Of a stretch of 64,000 bases of DNA, positions 49,700 through 59,166 are shown piece by piece. The notes under the pieces were generated by a model that ran no database searches, was not told the DNA's origin, and saw nothing but the letters and a program-made list of their open reading frames with translations. This DNA comes from CAZYFH01 sp964646815 (GTDB lineage Bacteria > Acidobacteriota > Vicinamibacteria > Vicinamibacterales > UBA8438). The first letter of the stretch is position 1, and each line of letters opens with the position of its first letter. The stretch lies in assembly GCA_964646815.1 (NCBI GenBank), contig CAZYFH010000015.1, positions 10,749 through 74,748 of the forward strand, read 5' to 3'. A program made the position numbers and the translations under genes.

Positions 49700-50926
49700 C
49701 TACCGCCCGAATCCGAACAGCTCGTCGCCCGCGGCCGGCGTGTCCCGATGACCGCGCAGCAGGATGCGGGCCGCGAGAAAACTCATGGCCAGACCGTTCC
49801 CACCGGCGCCGATGGCGAAGAGGTGGCGCGGAAAATGACGGTGCGGCCCAAGGAAGGGAAGCCCGTCGGGCGTCGACACCACGTCGCTGGCCCACGCATA
49901 ATCGGGTTGGACACCGGAGATAGACGGGTAGATGGTGGACAATTCGTACATCAGCTGTCCCGTCCGTTGGACGAGCACGGCGTCGCGCCGGCGCGGCGGT
50001 GGTGGCGACTGGTCCGCGCCGCCGAACACGATGCGATGATCGCGGGTCCAGCGCAGATAGTGATGCGGCTCGTCGGTATCCCACATCATCGCCGTACGTC
50101 GACCAAGCTCAGCGCGGATCCGCACGCCTAGCGGCGGCGTGGCAACCGTGTACGTCTGGGTCGAGCGGAGATGTCGGACGAGCGGCTTGAACAGCGGCGT
50201 GGCACCGCGGGTCGCCACTATGACACGCGCGGCGCGCAGCGTGCCGCCGGCGACGGTCGTCAGCGCGAGCCCGGCGTCTTCGACGCGAACTCGCGTCACC
50301 GCTGAACGCTCGCACACCATGGCCCCCCGCTTGGCTGCCGCCGCCGCCAGACCGAGGCACGCGCGGTACGGATCAAGCTGACCGTTACCTCGTGTCTGGA
50401 TACCGCCGCCGGCCTCTACTGCCGCGACCTGCCGCAACTGTGCCGGGGAAAGCCAGGTCGCCGCGAGCCCCGCCGCGCGGCGCGCGGCGAGCTCCCGCCG
50501 GAGTATGGGTACCCGTTCACCCTCACGCGTGAAATAGATGGCGTCCTGTGTCTCGAGCTCGCATCGAACGCCCAGACGTCGCATGACCGAGGCGCCGTCG
50601 AGCATGGCGCGGCGCGTCATCTGCCAGACCCGGCGCGCGAAGCGCAGCCCGTACCGCGCTTCGAGCGTGTGGTACTCGATGTCGGGCTCCTGTCTGAGTA
50701 GCCCGGCACCGGCCCCCGAGCCGGCCTGGCCGACGGCGCCGCCCTCGATGAGCGCGACCGAGACCCCCGCCGCTGCAAAAACGTACGCCGTCGCGCACCC
50801 GGTGACCCCTCCGCCGATGATGGCAACGTCGACTACCTGATCTCTGCGGCATCGCCGGTAGCCCGGCCGGCTGGCCCTCGGGACCTGCGCAACCCACAGG
50901 GACACGCCGTGTCGCGTGTGGCTCAT
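49700..50926 (-). CDS. DAO-family FAD-dependent amine/amino-acid oxidoreductase
   Basis: 408 residues. After 31 leading residues comes the Rossmann dinucleotide site VVDVAIIGGGVTGCATAYVF, then GAVGQAGSGAGAGLLRQEPD and a C-terminal VVSTPDGLPFLGPHR and GAGGNGLAMSFLAARIL, typical of glycine/sarcosine/D-amino-acid oxidases. Substrate unknown. No other ATG or GTG lies closer to the Rossmann motif, so the ATG used here stands. Upstream of bshA on the same strand. Confidence 0.85.
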   Translation of the reverse strand: MSHTRHGVSLWVAQVPRASRPGYRRCRRDQVVDVAIIGGGVTGCATAYVFAAAGVSVALIEGGAVGQAGSGAGAGLLRQEPDIEYHTLEARYGLRFARRVWQMTRRAMLDGASVMRRLGVRCELETQDAIYFTREGERVPILRRELAARRAAGLAATWLSPAQLRQVAAVEAGGGIQTRGNGQLDPYRACLGLAAAAAKRGAMVCERSAVTRVRVEDAGLALTTVAGGTLRAARVIVATRGATPLFKPLVRHLRSTQTYTVATPPLGVRIRAELGRRTAMMWDTDEPHHYLRWTRDHRIVFGGADQSPPPPRRRDAVLVQRTGQLMYELSTIYPSISGVQPDYAWASDVVSTPDGLPFLGPHRHFPRHLFAIGAGGNGLAMSFLAARILLRGHRDTPAAGDELFGFGR

Positions 50927-50992
50927 CGGGGAGTCATTCTATACGCTGCACGGCGATCTTCCGGCTGCACGCACGGCATCCGGCCGGCCAAC

Positions 50993-51017
50993 TAATGGCC
51001 CGCATCGGGTGAATCGG
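50993..51017 (+). repeat. Single copy of the MITE-like terminal repeat
   Basis: Matches the left terminal repeat at 57697 at 22 of 25 bases (shared core ATCGGGTGAATCGG). It lies in the gap after the M49 peptidase gene's 3' end. Confidence 0.6.
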
Positions 51018-51036
51018 CCACGGCTGAGGAATCCGA

Positions 51037-53061
51037 CTAGCGCTTGCCGGAGTACTCGAGCATCTGTTGCGTGAGGTCCTTCGGGTAGGAGATGGTGACG
51101 TCGACGATCTCGGCCGCATCGTTGGTCACGATGTCTAGCTTCGGCATGACGAAGCCCGTGTAGGAGGCAAGGTTGACCCGCGACACACGCTCCACCACCT
51201 CGTCGCGCAGGTTGGGGTCGAAGTGGATCCCGTAGCGCTCGAACAGCTCGCGGGCCGCCTCGTAGTCACCCTCGGACTTGATCCGCTGCACCTCGGCGAG
51301 CAGGCGGCCAACCCCCTCCCTGAACAGCCGCGCTTCGGTCATGACATAGAAGGTGTTGCCATCCCGCGCACGCGTCTCGATCGCGGCCGTGTTGTCCATG
51401 AGCCAGTGGACGATCATCTGGCGGTTCCGCATATGGTCTTGTTCGAGCTGTGACCCTGCCCGCACTCGGCGCAGTTGCAACATCGCGTTGCGCGTGTAGG
51501 ACTCATATTCGGCGCGCACGATATCTTCGTGGTCAGCGGCCCCGACGATCCCGATCTCGACAAGCTTCGGATCGGCGATGAAGTAGAGCGCGACCAGATC
51601 CGCGCGGCTCTCCTCAAGTGCCGAATACTGCTCCTTGAGAAAAGCCTGCGGGTTGCCGTCGAGACGCTCGGAGAGCTGTCCCGAGCCGTGGCCAATCACC
51701 TCGTGCATGTTCGTGTTGAGCTCGCCGGCAATACTCCCCCACTGTTCGGCGCGGCGCGCCTCGCCGTCGTCCCAGGCGAACTCCTGTCTGTACTCCGGTG
51801 ACCGCGACCGGTCGTACGCTTCCGTGACGTTCGAGAGCGAGATTGACTTACTGCCGTGCTCTTCGCGAACGCTCTGATCGTTCGGTAGGTTGATGCCGAC
51901 CGGCGTCACCGGCCCAGACTCGCCTGTCTCGATGACGACGTCGATGGCGTTCGCGGTTATACCCCGCACGCCAGCCTTCCGGTACTGCGGATCCCACGGC
52001 ATGTGGTCCTCGAACCACTGCGCGTGCTCAGCGAGGGTCCGGATCGCCTCGGTCTTCTCTCGATTGACGTAGAAGACGAGCGCCTCCCACGCGCCCTTGA
52101 CACCTCGGGCGTCCAGATACACCTCGGTGAACCCGTTGATGGTATCGACCGGAGAGTCGTCGTCCTCGACCCACGCGATGTCGTAGGCGCGTCGGTCATC
52201 GGCCTCGCCGGTTCGATACCACGCGATCAGCGACTCGATCGCCCTAGCCATCGACGCACTCGCATGCGGAACAGCCGCCTCAAGGTGGCGCACGATCTCG
52301 GCGATCTCCCGGCCGTAGCGCCCGTCGTCGTCGAGACGATACACCTCCTCGACCAGCCGTCCGTCGCGCTCGACGAGCCGCGAGTTCAACGGATACTGCT
52401 CGGTGAAGCCGTCGAGATCCGCCATCGAGACGCCGTCGTAGAGGTTGTTGGCGCTCGACAGCAGGATGTCGCCCCCCTCCCCTGGCGTCTTATTCGTGAC
52501 CACTGCGTCGACCGTCTCATCGAAAAACCTCGGTTCGAGCCGTGCCAGCATCGCGTCAAGGTCCTCGCCCTCCCGCATCCGGAACCGCGCGCCGGCGGTC
52601 GCCGCGGCATGCGCCGCTGCCGCGAACGCCGCGGGTGTCACCGCCGGGACAAATTTCCGTGCGGTCAGGTTGTTGAACGGGCCAGTGTTGATCCAGAACA
52701 GCTTCGTATAGCGATGGACCGCCTCGAGGGTCTTCGGATCGACGTCGTCGGCGTGTGTGAGAATTTCCTCGAGCACATCGCGCATCTCGAGGCCGTACGC
52801 GTAGCGCTGGTCGTAGTAGATGTCGCGACCGGCCAGCGCCGCCTGATAGAGGTGCCAGACAAGGACCTTCTCGCGCAGTTCCAGAGCTTCGAAGCCGTCT
52901 GCGTAGATCTGGGCAACCGCGACGTCGTCGATCCGCTCGAGCAGGTACTGTCGACTCTGCGTCTCCTCCAGCACGGGCGACGCGTCCTCGTCCACGACCG
53001 GACTGCACCCAGCCGCCATTCCACTGACCAACGCCCACATAACAGCTCCTCGCGCGCGCAT
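51037..53061 (-). CDS. Peptidase family M49 (dipeptidyl peptidase III-like) lipoprotein
   Basis: 674 residues with a lipoprotein leader (VMWALVSGMAAGCSPV, Cys near 19). Zinc site HEVIGHGSGQL (HExxxH-type of M49) followed about 35 residues later by EESRADLVALYFI, the EExxAD second motif. N-terminal lobe resembles DPP III (YAYGLEMRDVLEEI, FNNLTARKFVP). Removes dipeptides from peptide N-termini in the periplasm. Divergent from an S9 peptidase gene that also cuts dipeptides, sharing the 165-base promoter region. Confidence 0.9.
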   Translation of the reverse strand: MRARGAVMWALVSGMAAGCSPVVDEDASPVLEETQSRQYLLERIDDVAVAQIYADGFEALELREKVLVWHLYQAALAGRDIYYDQRYAYGLEMRDVLEEILTHADDVDPKTLEAVHRYTKLFWINTGPFNNLTARKFVPAVTPAAFAAAAHAAATAGARFRMREGEDLDAMLARLEPRFFDETVDAVVTNKTPGEGGDILLSSANNLYDGVSMADLDGFTEQYPLNSRLVERDGRLVEEVYRLDDDGRYGREIAEIVRHLEAAVPHASASMARAIESLIAWYRTGEADDRRAYDIAWVEDDDSPVDTINGFTEVYLDARGVKGAWEALVFYVNREKTEAIRTLAEHAQWFEDHMPWDPQYRKAGVRGITANAIDVVIETGESGPVTPVGINLPNDQSVREEHGSKSISLSNVTEAYDRSRSPEYRQEFAWDDGEARRAEQWGSIAGELNTNMHEVIGHGSGQLSERLDGNPQAFLKEQYSALEESRADLVALYFIADPKLVEIGIVGAADHEDIVRAEYESYTRNAMLQLRRVRAGSQLEQDHMRNRQMIVHWLMDNTAAIETRARDGNTFYVMTEARLFREGVGRLLAEVQRIKSEGDYEAARELFERYGIHFDPNLRDEVVERVSRVNLASYTGFVMPKLDIVTNDAAEIVDVTISYPKDLTQQMLEYSGKR

Positions 53062-53226
53062 CGTTGGGCTCCTTTCGCGCACCTAGTCACGTCGCCTCGC
53101 CACCGCGGAAAAGCAGTCGGTGGCAAGAGCTGCCCTGTCTTCGCGACGCGGGGCTCTCACCACGGACCACCTGGCAGCGAGGTGATAAGCTCAGCAATTA
53201 TAGCGTTGCCGGCCTGGAGACCACCG

Positions 53227-55482
53227 ATGAGAGCGCACGTGTTTCCCCGCAAGGTGTTCGCCTGTTTCGTGGTAACGGCCGTCGTCGGACTCGCGGGCTC
53301 AGCGTTGGCTCAAACCCGCGCGCTCACCATCGACGATCTCTACGATTCCGACCGTCGGCTGAACTTCGACGGAACCCGGCCGTCCGGACTGACGTGGGTC
53401 GACGATCGGCACTACGTGCACCGGCTCGCCCGCCCAGGCGCGACCGGGGCTCGTCTCGTGCGGGTGGACGCGGACACGGGCGAGACCGAGCCGCTCCACG
53501 ACGTGCGGCAGCTCGAGTCAGCCCTGGCGGCAGTACCGGGGGTCACGGCCGACGACGCGAGACGGATAGCACGGCGTCCCGGACACGTGATGAACGACGA
53601 CGCGTCGGCGCTGGTGATCGATCTGGCGAACGACCTCTTCTACTACGCGTTCGGCGCGGCGCGGATGCGCCGCCTCACCGCCACGCCGGAGCTCGAACTA
53701 GAGCCATCGTTCAGCCCGGACGGTCGCCTCGTGGCGTTTGTCCGCGATCACAATCTCATGGTCGTCGATGTCGAGCATCGGCGCGAGCACGCGTTGACGA
53801 CCGACGGTTCAGCCGCGGTTCGCAACGGCTATCTCGACTGGGTATATCAGGAGGAGATCTACGGACGTGGTCGGTTCCGCGGCTATTGGTGGAGCCCTGA
53901 TTCCTCCCGGCTCGCCTATCTGCGTCTCGACGATTCGGCCGTCCCGACCTATGTGGTCGTCGACCACATTCCGTATCACCCCGGCGTCGAGGACTGGGCG
54001 TATCCGAAGGCCGGCGACCCCAATCCCAAAGTGCGGCTCGGCATCGTGCCGGCGGCGGGCGGCGTAACGACATGGACGGATCTTGCGCGGTACGCGGTGT
54101 CCGATCCACTCATCGTCGATGTCGGCTGGGCACCAGACAGCAGCCATGTCGTCTTCCAGGTGCAGAACCGGGAGCAAACCTGGCTCGACCTCAATCTCGC
54201 CACGGCGGCCGACGGAGGCGTGGACCGGCTCTTGCGCGAGACCACTGACGCGTGGGTCAACGTCACCGGGCCGCCTGTGTGGCTGGCGGACGGGAGCTTT
54301 CTCTGGCTGAGCGAGCGCTCGGGCTGGAAGCATCTGTATCACGTTGATGCCGCGGGCAAGGTGATCCGAGCAGTGACGTCCGGCCCATGGGAGGTGCGGG
54401 AGCTGCACGGCGTGGACGAAACCGCCGGGCTCGCGTACTTCTCCGGCACCGAGCGGAGTGCCATCGGGAGCGACGTCTACCGGGTTCGACTGGACGGTAC
54501 GGGCTTCACTCGTCTTTCCGAGGCGGCGGGCACACATGACGCCAGCTTCAATCCCAGTCTGACACGCTACCTCGACACCTGGAGCGATATCTCGACCCCG
54601 CCACAGGTGCGACTGCACGCCGCAGATGGAACCGTCCTGAGGGTCGTCGAGGCCAACCGCGTATCGCTCCTCGACCGCTACCGGCTGGCGGAGCCCGAGT
54701 TCATCCAGGTGGCCAACCGCGACGGCTTTGTGATGGAAGCGCTGATCATCAAGCCGCTCGATTTCGAGCCGGCGCGCCCGTATCCAGTCTATCAGCACGT
54801 CTATGCCGGCCCACACGTCCAGCGTGTCCTGAACCGCTGGAGCCGGGAGACACTCTATTGGCAGCTACTTGCGCAGCACGGCATCATCGTCTGGGTGCTG
54901 GACACCAGCACAGCGAGCGGCAAGGGGGCGGTTTCGACCTGGCCGGTCTATCAGAACTTCGGGACGCTCGAGATGCGCGACCTCGAGGACGGGCTAGCCT
55001 GGCTCACCAAGCAGCCGTTCGTGGATGCCACGCGGATCGGGATCGAGGGCTGGAGCTACGGGGGCTACATGGTGAGCTACGCCCTGACGCACAGCCGGCG
55101 CTACACGATGGGGATCGCGGGAGGATCGGTCACCGATTGGCGCGACTACGACTCCATCTACACCGAGCGATACATGCGGATGCCGCAGAACAACCCCGAT
55201 GGATACCGCAAGAGCTCGCCGCGATTCTCGGCCGCCGACCTCCACGGCGCGCTACTGCTCGTCCACGGCTCGATGGACGAGAACGTGCACATGCAGAACA
55301 CACTGCAGTTCGCCTACGAACTGCAGCGGGCCGGCAAACCATTCGACATGATGATCTACCCCAAATCCAGACACCGTTTGGGCGGACCGGATCTCGAGAA
55401 ACACCGGCGCGCTCGAATGCTCGACTTCGCGCTCGAGCACCTGCAACCCGACGGTCCGGCCCCCTCCAGCACGTCCCACTAG
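53227..55482 (+). CDS. Dipeptidyl peptidase IV (S9B family), exported
   Basis: 751 residues with a signal peptide (VFACFVVTAVVGLAGSALA). Eight-blade propeller of the DPP IV type with the Glu motif YLDWVYQEEIYGRGRF that binds the substrate N-terminus, then an alpha/beta-hydrolase with catalytic Ser in GWSYGGYMVSYAL, Asp in LLVHGSMDENVHMQN and His in YPKSRHRLGG. Cleaves X-Pro dipeptides. The frame is open upstream across the M49 gene; the ATG before the signal peptide is used. Confidence 0.93.
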   Translation: MRAHVFPRKVFACFVVTAVVGLAGSALAQTRALTIDDLYDSDRRLNFDGTRPSGLTWVDDRHYVHRLARPGATGARLVRVDADTGETEPLHDVRQLESALAAVPGVTADDARRIARRPGHVMNDDASALVIDLANDLFYYAFGAARMRRLTATPELELEPSFSPDGRLVAFVRDHNLMVVDVEHRREHALTTDGSAAVRNGYLDWVYQEEIYGRGRFRGYWWSPDSSRLAYLRLDDSAVPTYVVVDHIPYHPGVEDWAYPKAGDPNPKVRLGIVPAAGGVTTWTDLARYAVSDPLIVDVGWAPDSSHVVFQVQNREQTWLDLNLATAADGGVDRLLRETTDAWVNVTGPPVWLADGSFLWLSERSGWKHLYHVDAAGKVIRAVTSGPWEVRELHGVDETAGLAYFSGTERSAIGSDVYRVRLDGTGFTRLSEAAGTHDASFNPSLTRYLDTWSDISTPPQVRLHAADGTVLRVVEANRVSLLDRYRLAEPEFIQVANRDGFVMEALIIKPLDFEPARPYPVYQHVYAGPHVQRVLNRWSRETLYWQLLAQHGIIVWVLDTSTASGKGAVSTWPVYQNFGTLEMRDLEDGLAWLTKQPFVDATRIGIEGWSYGGYMVSYALTHSRRYTMGIAGGSVTDWRDYDSIYTERYMRMPQNNPDGYRKSSPRFSAADLHGALLLVHGSMDENVHMQNTLQFAYELQRAGKPFDMMIYPKSRHRLGGPDLEKHRRARMLDFALEHLQPDGPAPSSTSH

Positions 55483-55488
55483 ACTCGC

Positions 55489-56343
55489 GTGGATTTACGG
55501 GTTGCCCTCGACAACGAGGCTCCGACTGTAGCAGCGGAGCTCAGACCGCCGCGCGCCGCGCTGAGCCCCACCGCGGGGATGGAAGCCTGGATCGATACGT
55601 ATCATGCCGTGCGCGGGCTCACCCGCGAGGGCATCTACGTCTTCCTCACGGACGGCGCGGTCGGCACGAGCGAGGAGGACAACCTCCGGCACCTTGTCGC
55701 CAATCTCGGTGATGACGCACCGCGTGACCACGTCGTTCCCTTCCTGACGGCCAAGCACCCACTGCCGTATTGCCTCGCCTACGCGGAGCGCGCCTGGGAG
55801 CACGGGTTTCACTCGCTCGTCGTGCTCGGCGGCGATCGGTCAGTGGGACCGCCGCGCTCGGTCGCCCATGGCTGGGAGCTGCGTCGACGGATTCGCAGCC
55901 GGCTTCCGGACCTCTGTCTCGGCGGATGGGCCAATCCGCACGCGGACCCCGCCGCGCAAGTCGGCTTCCTCCTCGACGCGGACGTGTCGGCCGATTTCTT
56001 CCTGACGCAGATCGTCTCGCACCATGACGAGTCCACCGTCGAGCGCTTCATGAACGAGGCCGCCAGGCAGCGATTGGCGATGCCAGCCGTCTTCGGCGTC
56101 TTCTACTACCGGAGCGACAACCCGCACACGCTGAAGACCTTGCGCCGGTTTCTTCCCGTGCCGGCGGACGCCATCGCCCGCGAGTTCGCCCGCGGCACCA
56201 CGCCCGCAGCGCTTTGCGCCCGCTCCGTCCGAACCCTGCGGCGGCTAGGGGTGCGCCATGTCTACGTGAGTAACTTGCCGTTGAACGCTGCAGCCTCGGC
56301 GATGCGCACGATCCTCGATCTCGTCGACGCGGGAGGCGATTAG
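55489..56343 (+). CDS. Methylenetetrahydrofolate-reductase-like TIM-barrel protein
   Basis: 284 residues from a GTG, six bases after the DPP IV stop. Resembles MTHFR: an early TVAAELRPPRAALSP in place of the usual SFEF(F)PP, FLTDGAVGTSEEDNLR, HVVPFLTAKHP where the family has T-C-x-D-x-N, LVVLGGDRSVGPP for GGD, and ADFFLTQIVSHHD with the FFxTQ motif. Flavin- and folate-binding residues are only partly kept, so a paralog rather than true MetF is likely. Confidence 0.68.
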   Translation: MDLRVALDNEAPTVAAELRPPRAALSPTAGMEAWIDTYHAVRGLTREGIYVFLTDGAVGTSEEDNLRHLVANLGDDAPRDHVVPFLTAKHPLPYCLAYAERAWEHGFHSLVVLGGDRSVGPPRSVAHGWELRRRIRSRLPDLCLGGWANPHADPAAQVGFLLDADVSADFFLTQIVSHHDESTVERFMNEAARQRLAMPAVFGVFYYRSDNPHTLKTLRRFLPVPADAIAREFARGTTPAALCARSVRTLRRLGVRHVYVSNLPLNAAASAMRTILDLVDAGGD

Positions 56344-56504
56344 GCCGTGACGTTACCCGAGACGCGGTTTCTACACTCGTCTTGGGAGCCAAGGCGCCGG
56401 CCAAGCTTCACTTCTGCGCCCGCCTCGGGCGCGGAGCGGAGCTCTCGGGGTCCGCGGATAGCGTCCGCGGCGGGGTCCGGAACGCTGCCCACGTCTAGTT
56501 CGTG

Positions 56505-57686
56505 ATGACCCACTATCTCGATGCGGTACCGACATCCGGCGTGATCCGGATCCGCGACATGATGTTCGGGCGGGCGCATGCCTTCAGGCTTGACCAGGGC
56601 GATGTCAGCTTCGAGACACCGACCGCGGTCACGGAGGCGATGCGACGGGCACTCGATGACAACCAGACGCACTACGTCCAGACTGCCGGCATGCCGCAGC
56701 TTCGTGAACTGCTCGCTGCGAAGCTCCGTGCGACGAACGGGATTCCTGACGTACGACCCGAAGAGGTGTTCGTTACGGCAGGAGGCATGCACGGCCTGTA
56801 CGTCGCTGCGCACGCGATCCTCGAACCGGGCGACGAGATCATCGTGCCAGATCCCGTGTGGACGTCCACTCCCGGTCACATCATCTCGACCGGTGCGACG
56901 CCGGTTGAGTGCCCCCTTCACCCGTCGCTCGACTGGCGTTACGACCTCGACGAGCTGGGGTCCAAGGTTACCAGTCGTACCCGCGCGGTGTTTCTCAACT
57001 CGCCGCACAACCCAACCGGGGGCGTGCTCACCCGGTCAGACCTCGAGCGGATTGCCACGCTTGCCGCCGCGCATGACCTCTGGGTGATCTCGGACGAGGC
57101 GTACGAGGACATCGTCTACGACGACACCGAGCAGGTCAGCATCGCGTCGTTGCCGGACATGTTTGACCGGGTACTCCCCATCTACACGTTCAGCAAATCG
57201 TTCGCCATGACGGGTCTCCGCCTCGGTTACCTCGCCGTTCGCGACTCGGCCGTACAGGCCCGGGTCGAAAAACTGATCGGCTACACGGCCAGCAACGTCA
57301 GTTCCGTCATTCAGTGCGGCGGCATCGGTGGACTCGAGGCATCGCCCGTTTGGCTCGATACCTTCCGCACAGAGCTCCGCGCGCGGCGCGATTTCGTGTA
57401 CGACCGGCTGAGACGGATGGGAGGCGTCTTCGCTGGCGAGCCTCCGAAGGGCACGTTCTACGCGTTCCCGCGTATCGCCGACGAGTGGGAACCGCCGGAC
57501 GGGACCCTACGGGGTGGGTCTCGCTCGTGGGCAATGGCCGAACACCTCATCACGCGGGCCAACGTCGGCTGTATTCCGGGCACTGAGTTCGGCTCCTGTG
57601 GCGAGCCATACGTGCGCTTCTGTTTCTCTCGGGACCACGCCGAACTGGAGGGGGCACTCGATGCGATGGAAACGCTGCTGACGTGA
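56505..57686 (+). CDS. Class I/II pyridoxal-phosphate aminotransferase
   Basis: 393 residues. IRIRDMMFGRAHAFRLDQGD, then THYVQTAGMPQLRELLAAKL, VFVTAGGMHGLYVAAHAI, NSPHNPTGGVL, VISDEAYEDIVYDD and the PLP lysine in YTFSKSFAMTGLRLGYLAV. Aspartate/aromatic-type subfamily I-gamma. Substrate unknown. The 160-base gap before it holds no gene. Not HisC-like in its motifs and far from the his operon. Confidence 0.88.
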   Translation: MTHYLDAVPTSGVIRIRDMMFGRAHAFRLDQGDVSFETPTAVTEAMRRALDDNQTHYVQTAGMPQLRELLAAKLRATNGIPDVRPEEVFVTAGGMHGLYVAAHAILEPGDEIIVPDPVWTSTPGHIISTGATPVECPLHPSLDWRYDLDELGSKVTSRTRAVFLNSPHNPTGGVLTRSDLERIATLAAAHDLWVISDEAYEDIVYDDTEQVSIASLPDMFDRVLPIYTFSKSFAMTGLRLGYLAVRDSAVQARVEKLIGYTASNVSSVIQCGGIGGLEASPVWLDTFRTELRARRDFVYDRLRRMGGVFAGEPPKGTFYAFPRIADEWEPPDGTLRGGSRSWAMAEHLITRANVGCIPGTEFGSCGEPYVRFCFSRDHAELEGALDAMETLLT

Positions 57687-57696
57687 CGCCCTCGTC

Positions 57697-57868
57697 TAGT
57701 GGCCTGTATCGGGTGAATCGGTAGTGGCCACCGGCGTCCGGCTGACACGGTGCGACGAGAGAGCATACACACCGTATGTGACCGCGCTGACGCATGGCCC
57801 AGTGCTGGCCATCGCCAAATGCCCCGCCCGGTGGTGAGCGTTATTGAGTCACCCGATACAAGCCACTA
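57697..57868. mobile_element. MITE-like element with 23-bp terminal inverted repeats
   Basis: Left end TAGTGGCCTGTATCGGGTGA and right end (reverse-complemented) TAGTGGCTTGTATCGGGTGA match at 21 of 23 bases. The 172-base unit sits between convergent genes and has no coding capacity. Its interior has a small hairpin (CATAC-ACACC-GTATG) and a core found again near 14.7 kb; one end is found near 51.0 kb. The right end overlaps the cupin stop codon. No target duplication could be discerned. Confidence 0.6.
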
Positions 57869-58231
57869 CGCATCCCGGTTCACCGTATCGGGCGAGAAGG
57901 CGGGTACGCACACCGCCACGTACTCCGCACCGTCAGGTTCAGGCGTACTGTAGCGCACCCACTCCCCCGGCTTCGCCACGACGGCCTGACCCGCGCGAAC
58001 ATCGATCTTCCCACCATCGTGTTCCACGCGGAGCATGCCGCGAAGAACGAGGGTGATCTCTTCGAACTGCGGACGCTGTCCCGGCTCGCGCCATCCATGC
58101 GGAGACACCATGCGTGCGATGCTGATGTTCCCGTGGCCGCTGTTCACCCGGCCCGCGAACTCCTGAATTTGCTTCGGCTTAGTCCCGGCCGCCGCGATGA
58201 CAGTCGGATGCTCGATCAGCTTTGGCATCAA
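57866..58231 (-). CDS. Small cupin-domain protein
   Basis: 121 residues, single cupin barrel: ISIARMVSPHGWREPGQRPQ with metal-ligand-like FEEITLVLRGMLRVEHDGG, IDVRAGQAVVAKPGEWVRYS. The first motif lacks the usual HxH, so metal binding is uncertain. It follows the SDR gene with no gap on the same strand. Function unknown. Tandem ATG codons at the start. Confidence 0.78.
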   Translation of the reverse strand: MMPKLIEHPTVIAAAGTKPKQIQEFAGRVNSGHGNISIARMVSPHGWREPGQRPQFEEITLVLRGMLRVEHDGGKIDVRAGQAVVAKPGEWVRYSTPEPDGAEYVAVCVPAFSPDTVNRDA

Positions 58232-58972
58232 TCACCGCACATGCCGGCCGCCGTCGACGCGAACCGTCTCACCGGTGATGAAATCGGACTCGATCAGCCC
58301 GACAACGACCTTGACGATCTCGGCCGAGCCGCCCCAGCGGCCCAGCGGCGTCTCCTGTTCGACTCGGCGCGCCGCGTCCGCGTCAAGGTCATCCGGCTGG
58401 AGGATGGGACCCGGCGCGATTGCATTCACCAGAATGCCGTCCCCGGCCAGCTCCAGCGCCAGCGCCTCAGTCAGACCGATGACACCCGCCTTCGCCACAT
58501 AGTACGGCAGGTAGCCCCGGTAGCGCGGGCGATGGGACGCGGCAACCCAGTCAGCGAAGTTGATAATCCGTCCCGCTCCAGCCTTCCGCAGGTGCGGCGC
58601 CGACGCATGCGCGCAGAGGAACGCGCTGGTGAGATCGACCGCCATCACCCGCTCCCAGTCGACCACGGTGAGATCATCGAACGACGTCGTCGCGTAGGTC
58701 GATGCCATATTGACCAGGACATCGAGCCGCCCCAGCTCTGCGACCGTGGTCTCGACAAGTCGCCGACAGTCCTCAGGGCGCGACAGGTCTGCTTGAATGA
58801 CCGCGGCGTGACGGCCGCAGGCCCGCACCGCTTCAGCTGCACGCTCGGCCGCTGCTTGCGAGCGGTTGTACGACAGGCCAACATGGGCGCCCAGACGCGC
58901 CAGCTCAGCGGCAACCGCCCCGCCGATCCGTCGGGCGCCGGTAATCAGCGCGACCCTATCGGTCAGCTCCAT
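58232..58972 (-). CDS. Pteridine-reductase-like short-chain dehydrogenase
   Basis: 246 residues. Cofactor loop LITGARRIGGAVAAELARLG is the TGxxxRxG variant of PTR1/FolM rather than classic TGxxxGIG; next VLVNMASTYATTSFDDL, then catalytic YYVAKAGVIGLTEALALEL (Tyr-x3-Lys) and APGPILQPDD. The catalytic Ser position reads NFADWV, as in other PTR1-like SDRs where an Asp takes part. NADPH-dependent. Directly followed by the cupin gene. Confidence 0.82.
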   Translation of the reverse strand: MELTDRVALITGARRIGGAVAAELARLGAHVGLSYNRSQAAAERAAEAVRACGRHAAVIQADLSRPEDCRRLVETTVAELGRLDVLVNMASTYATTSFDDLTVVDWERVMAVDLTSAFLCAHASAPHLRKAGAGRIINFADWVAASHRPRYRGYLPYYVAKAGVIGLTEALALELAGDGILVNAIAPGPILQPDDLDADAARRVEQETPLGRWGGSAEIVKVVVGLIESDFITGETVRVDGGRHVR

Positions 58973-59166
58973 CTGGCGTAACCGGGCCCACGCGACTCGA
59001 CGACGTCCGCGCATGCCGGCCGCGCACATCCCAAAGGAATCCGTTTGCGAGCCGAAGCAACGCGACTCCTACTACCGAACCGTTGTGGTCCAAGGCGAGA
59101 CAGTCTCCGTAGAGGTGTGCGCGGCTGGCACGTCCCCACGTTGAGCGAGTGGCCCACAAATGACCG
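58973..59166. other. Intergenic region between SDR and DoxX genes
   Basis: About 190 bases. A minus-strand frame has GDCLALDHNGSVVGVALLRL, which looks protein-like but has no partner domain or start. Nothing else recognised. Confidence 0.3.

Noticed and set aside
52003..53226. 400-residue N-terminal extension of the DPP IV gene
   Set aside because: Overlaps the M49 gene antisense; signal peptide and homology start at 53227.
56505..57686. Aminotransferase as the missing hisC
   Set aside because: Motifs (FSKSFAMTGLRLGY) and context fit general aspartate/aromatic-type enzymes, and it is 20 kb from the his operon.
57866..57868. Cupin stop codon created by the MITE-like element
   Set aside because: The cupin length is normal, so the overlap may be coincidental; without an empty-site comparison no claim is made.
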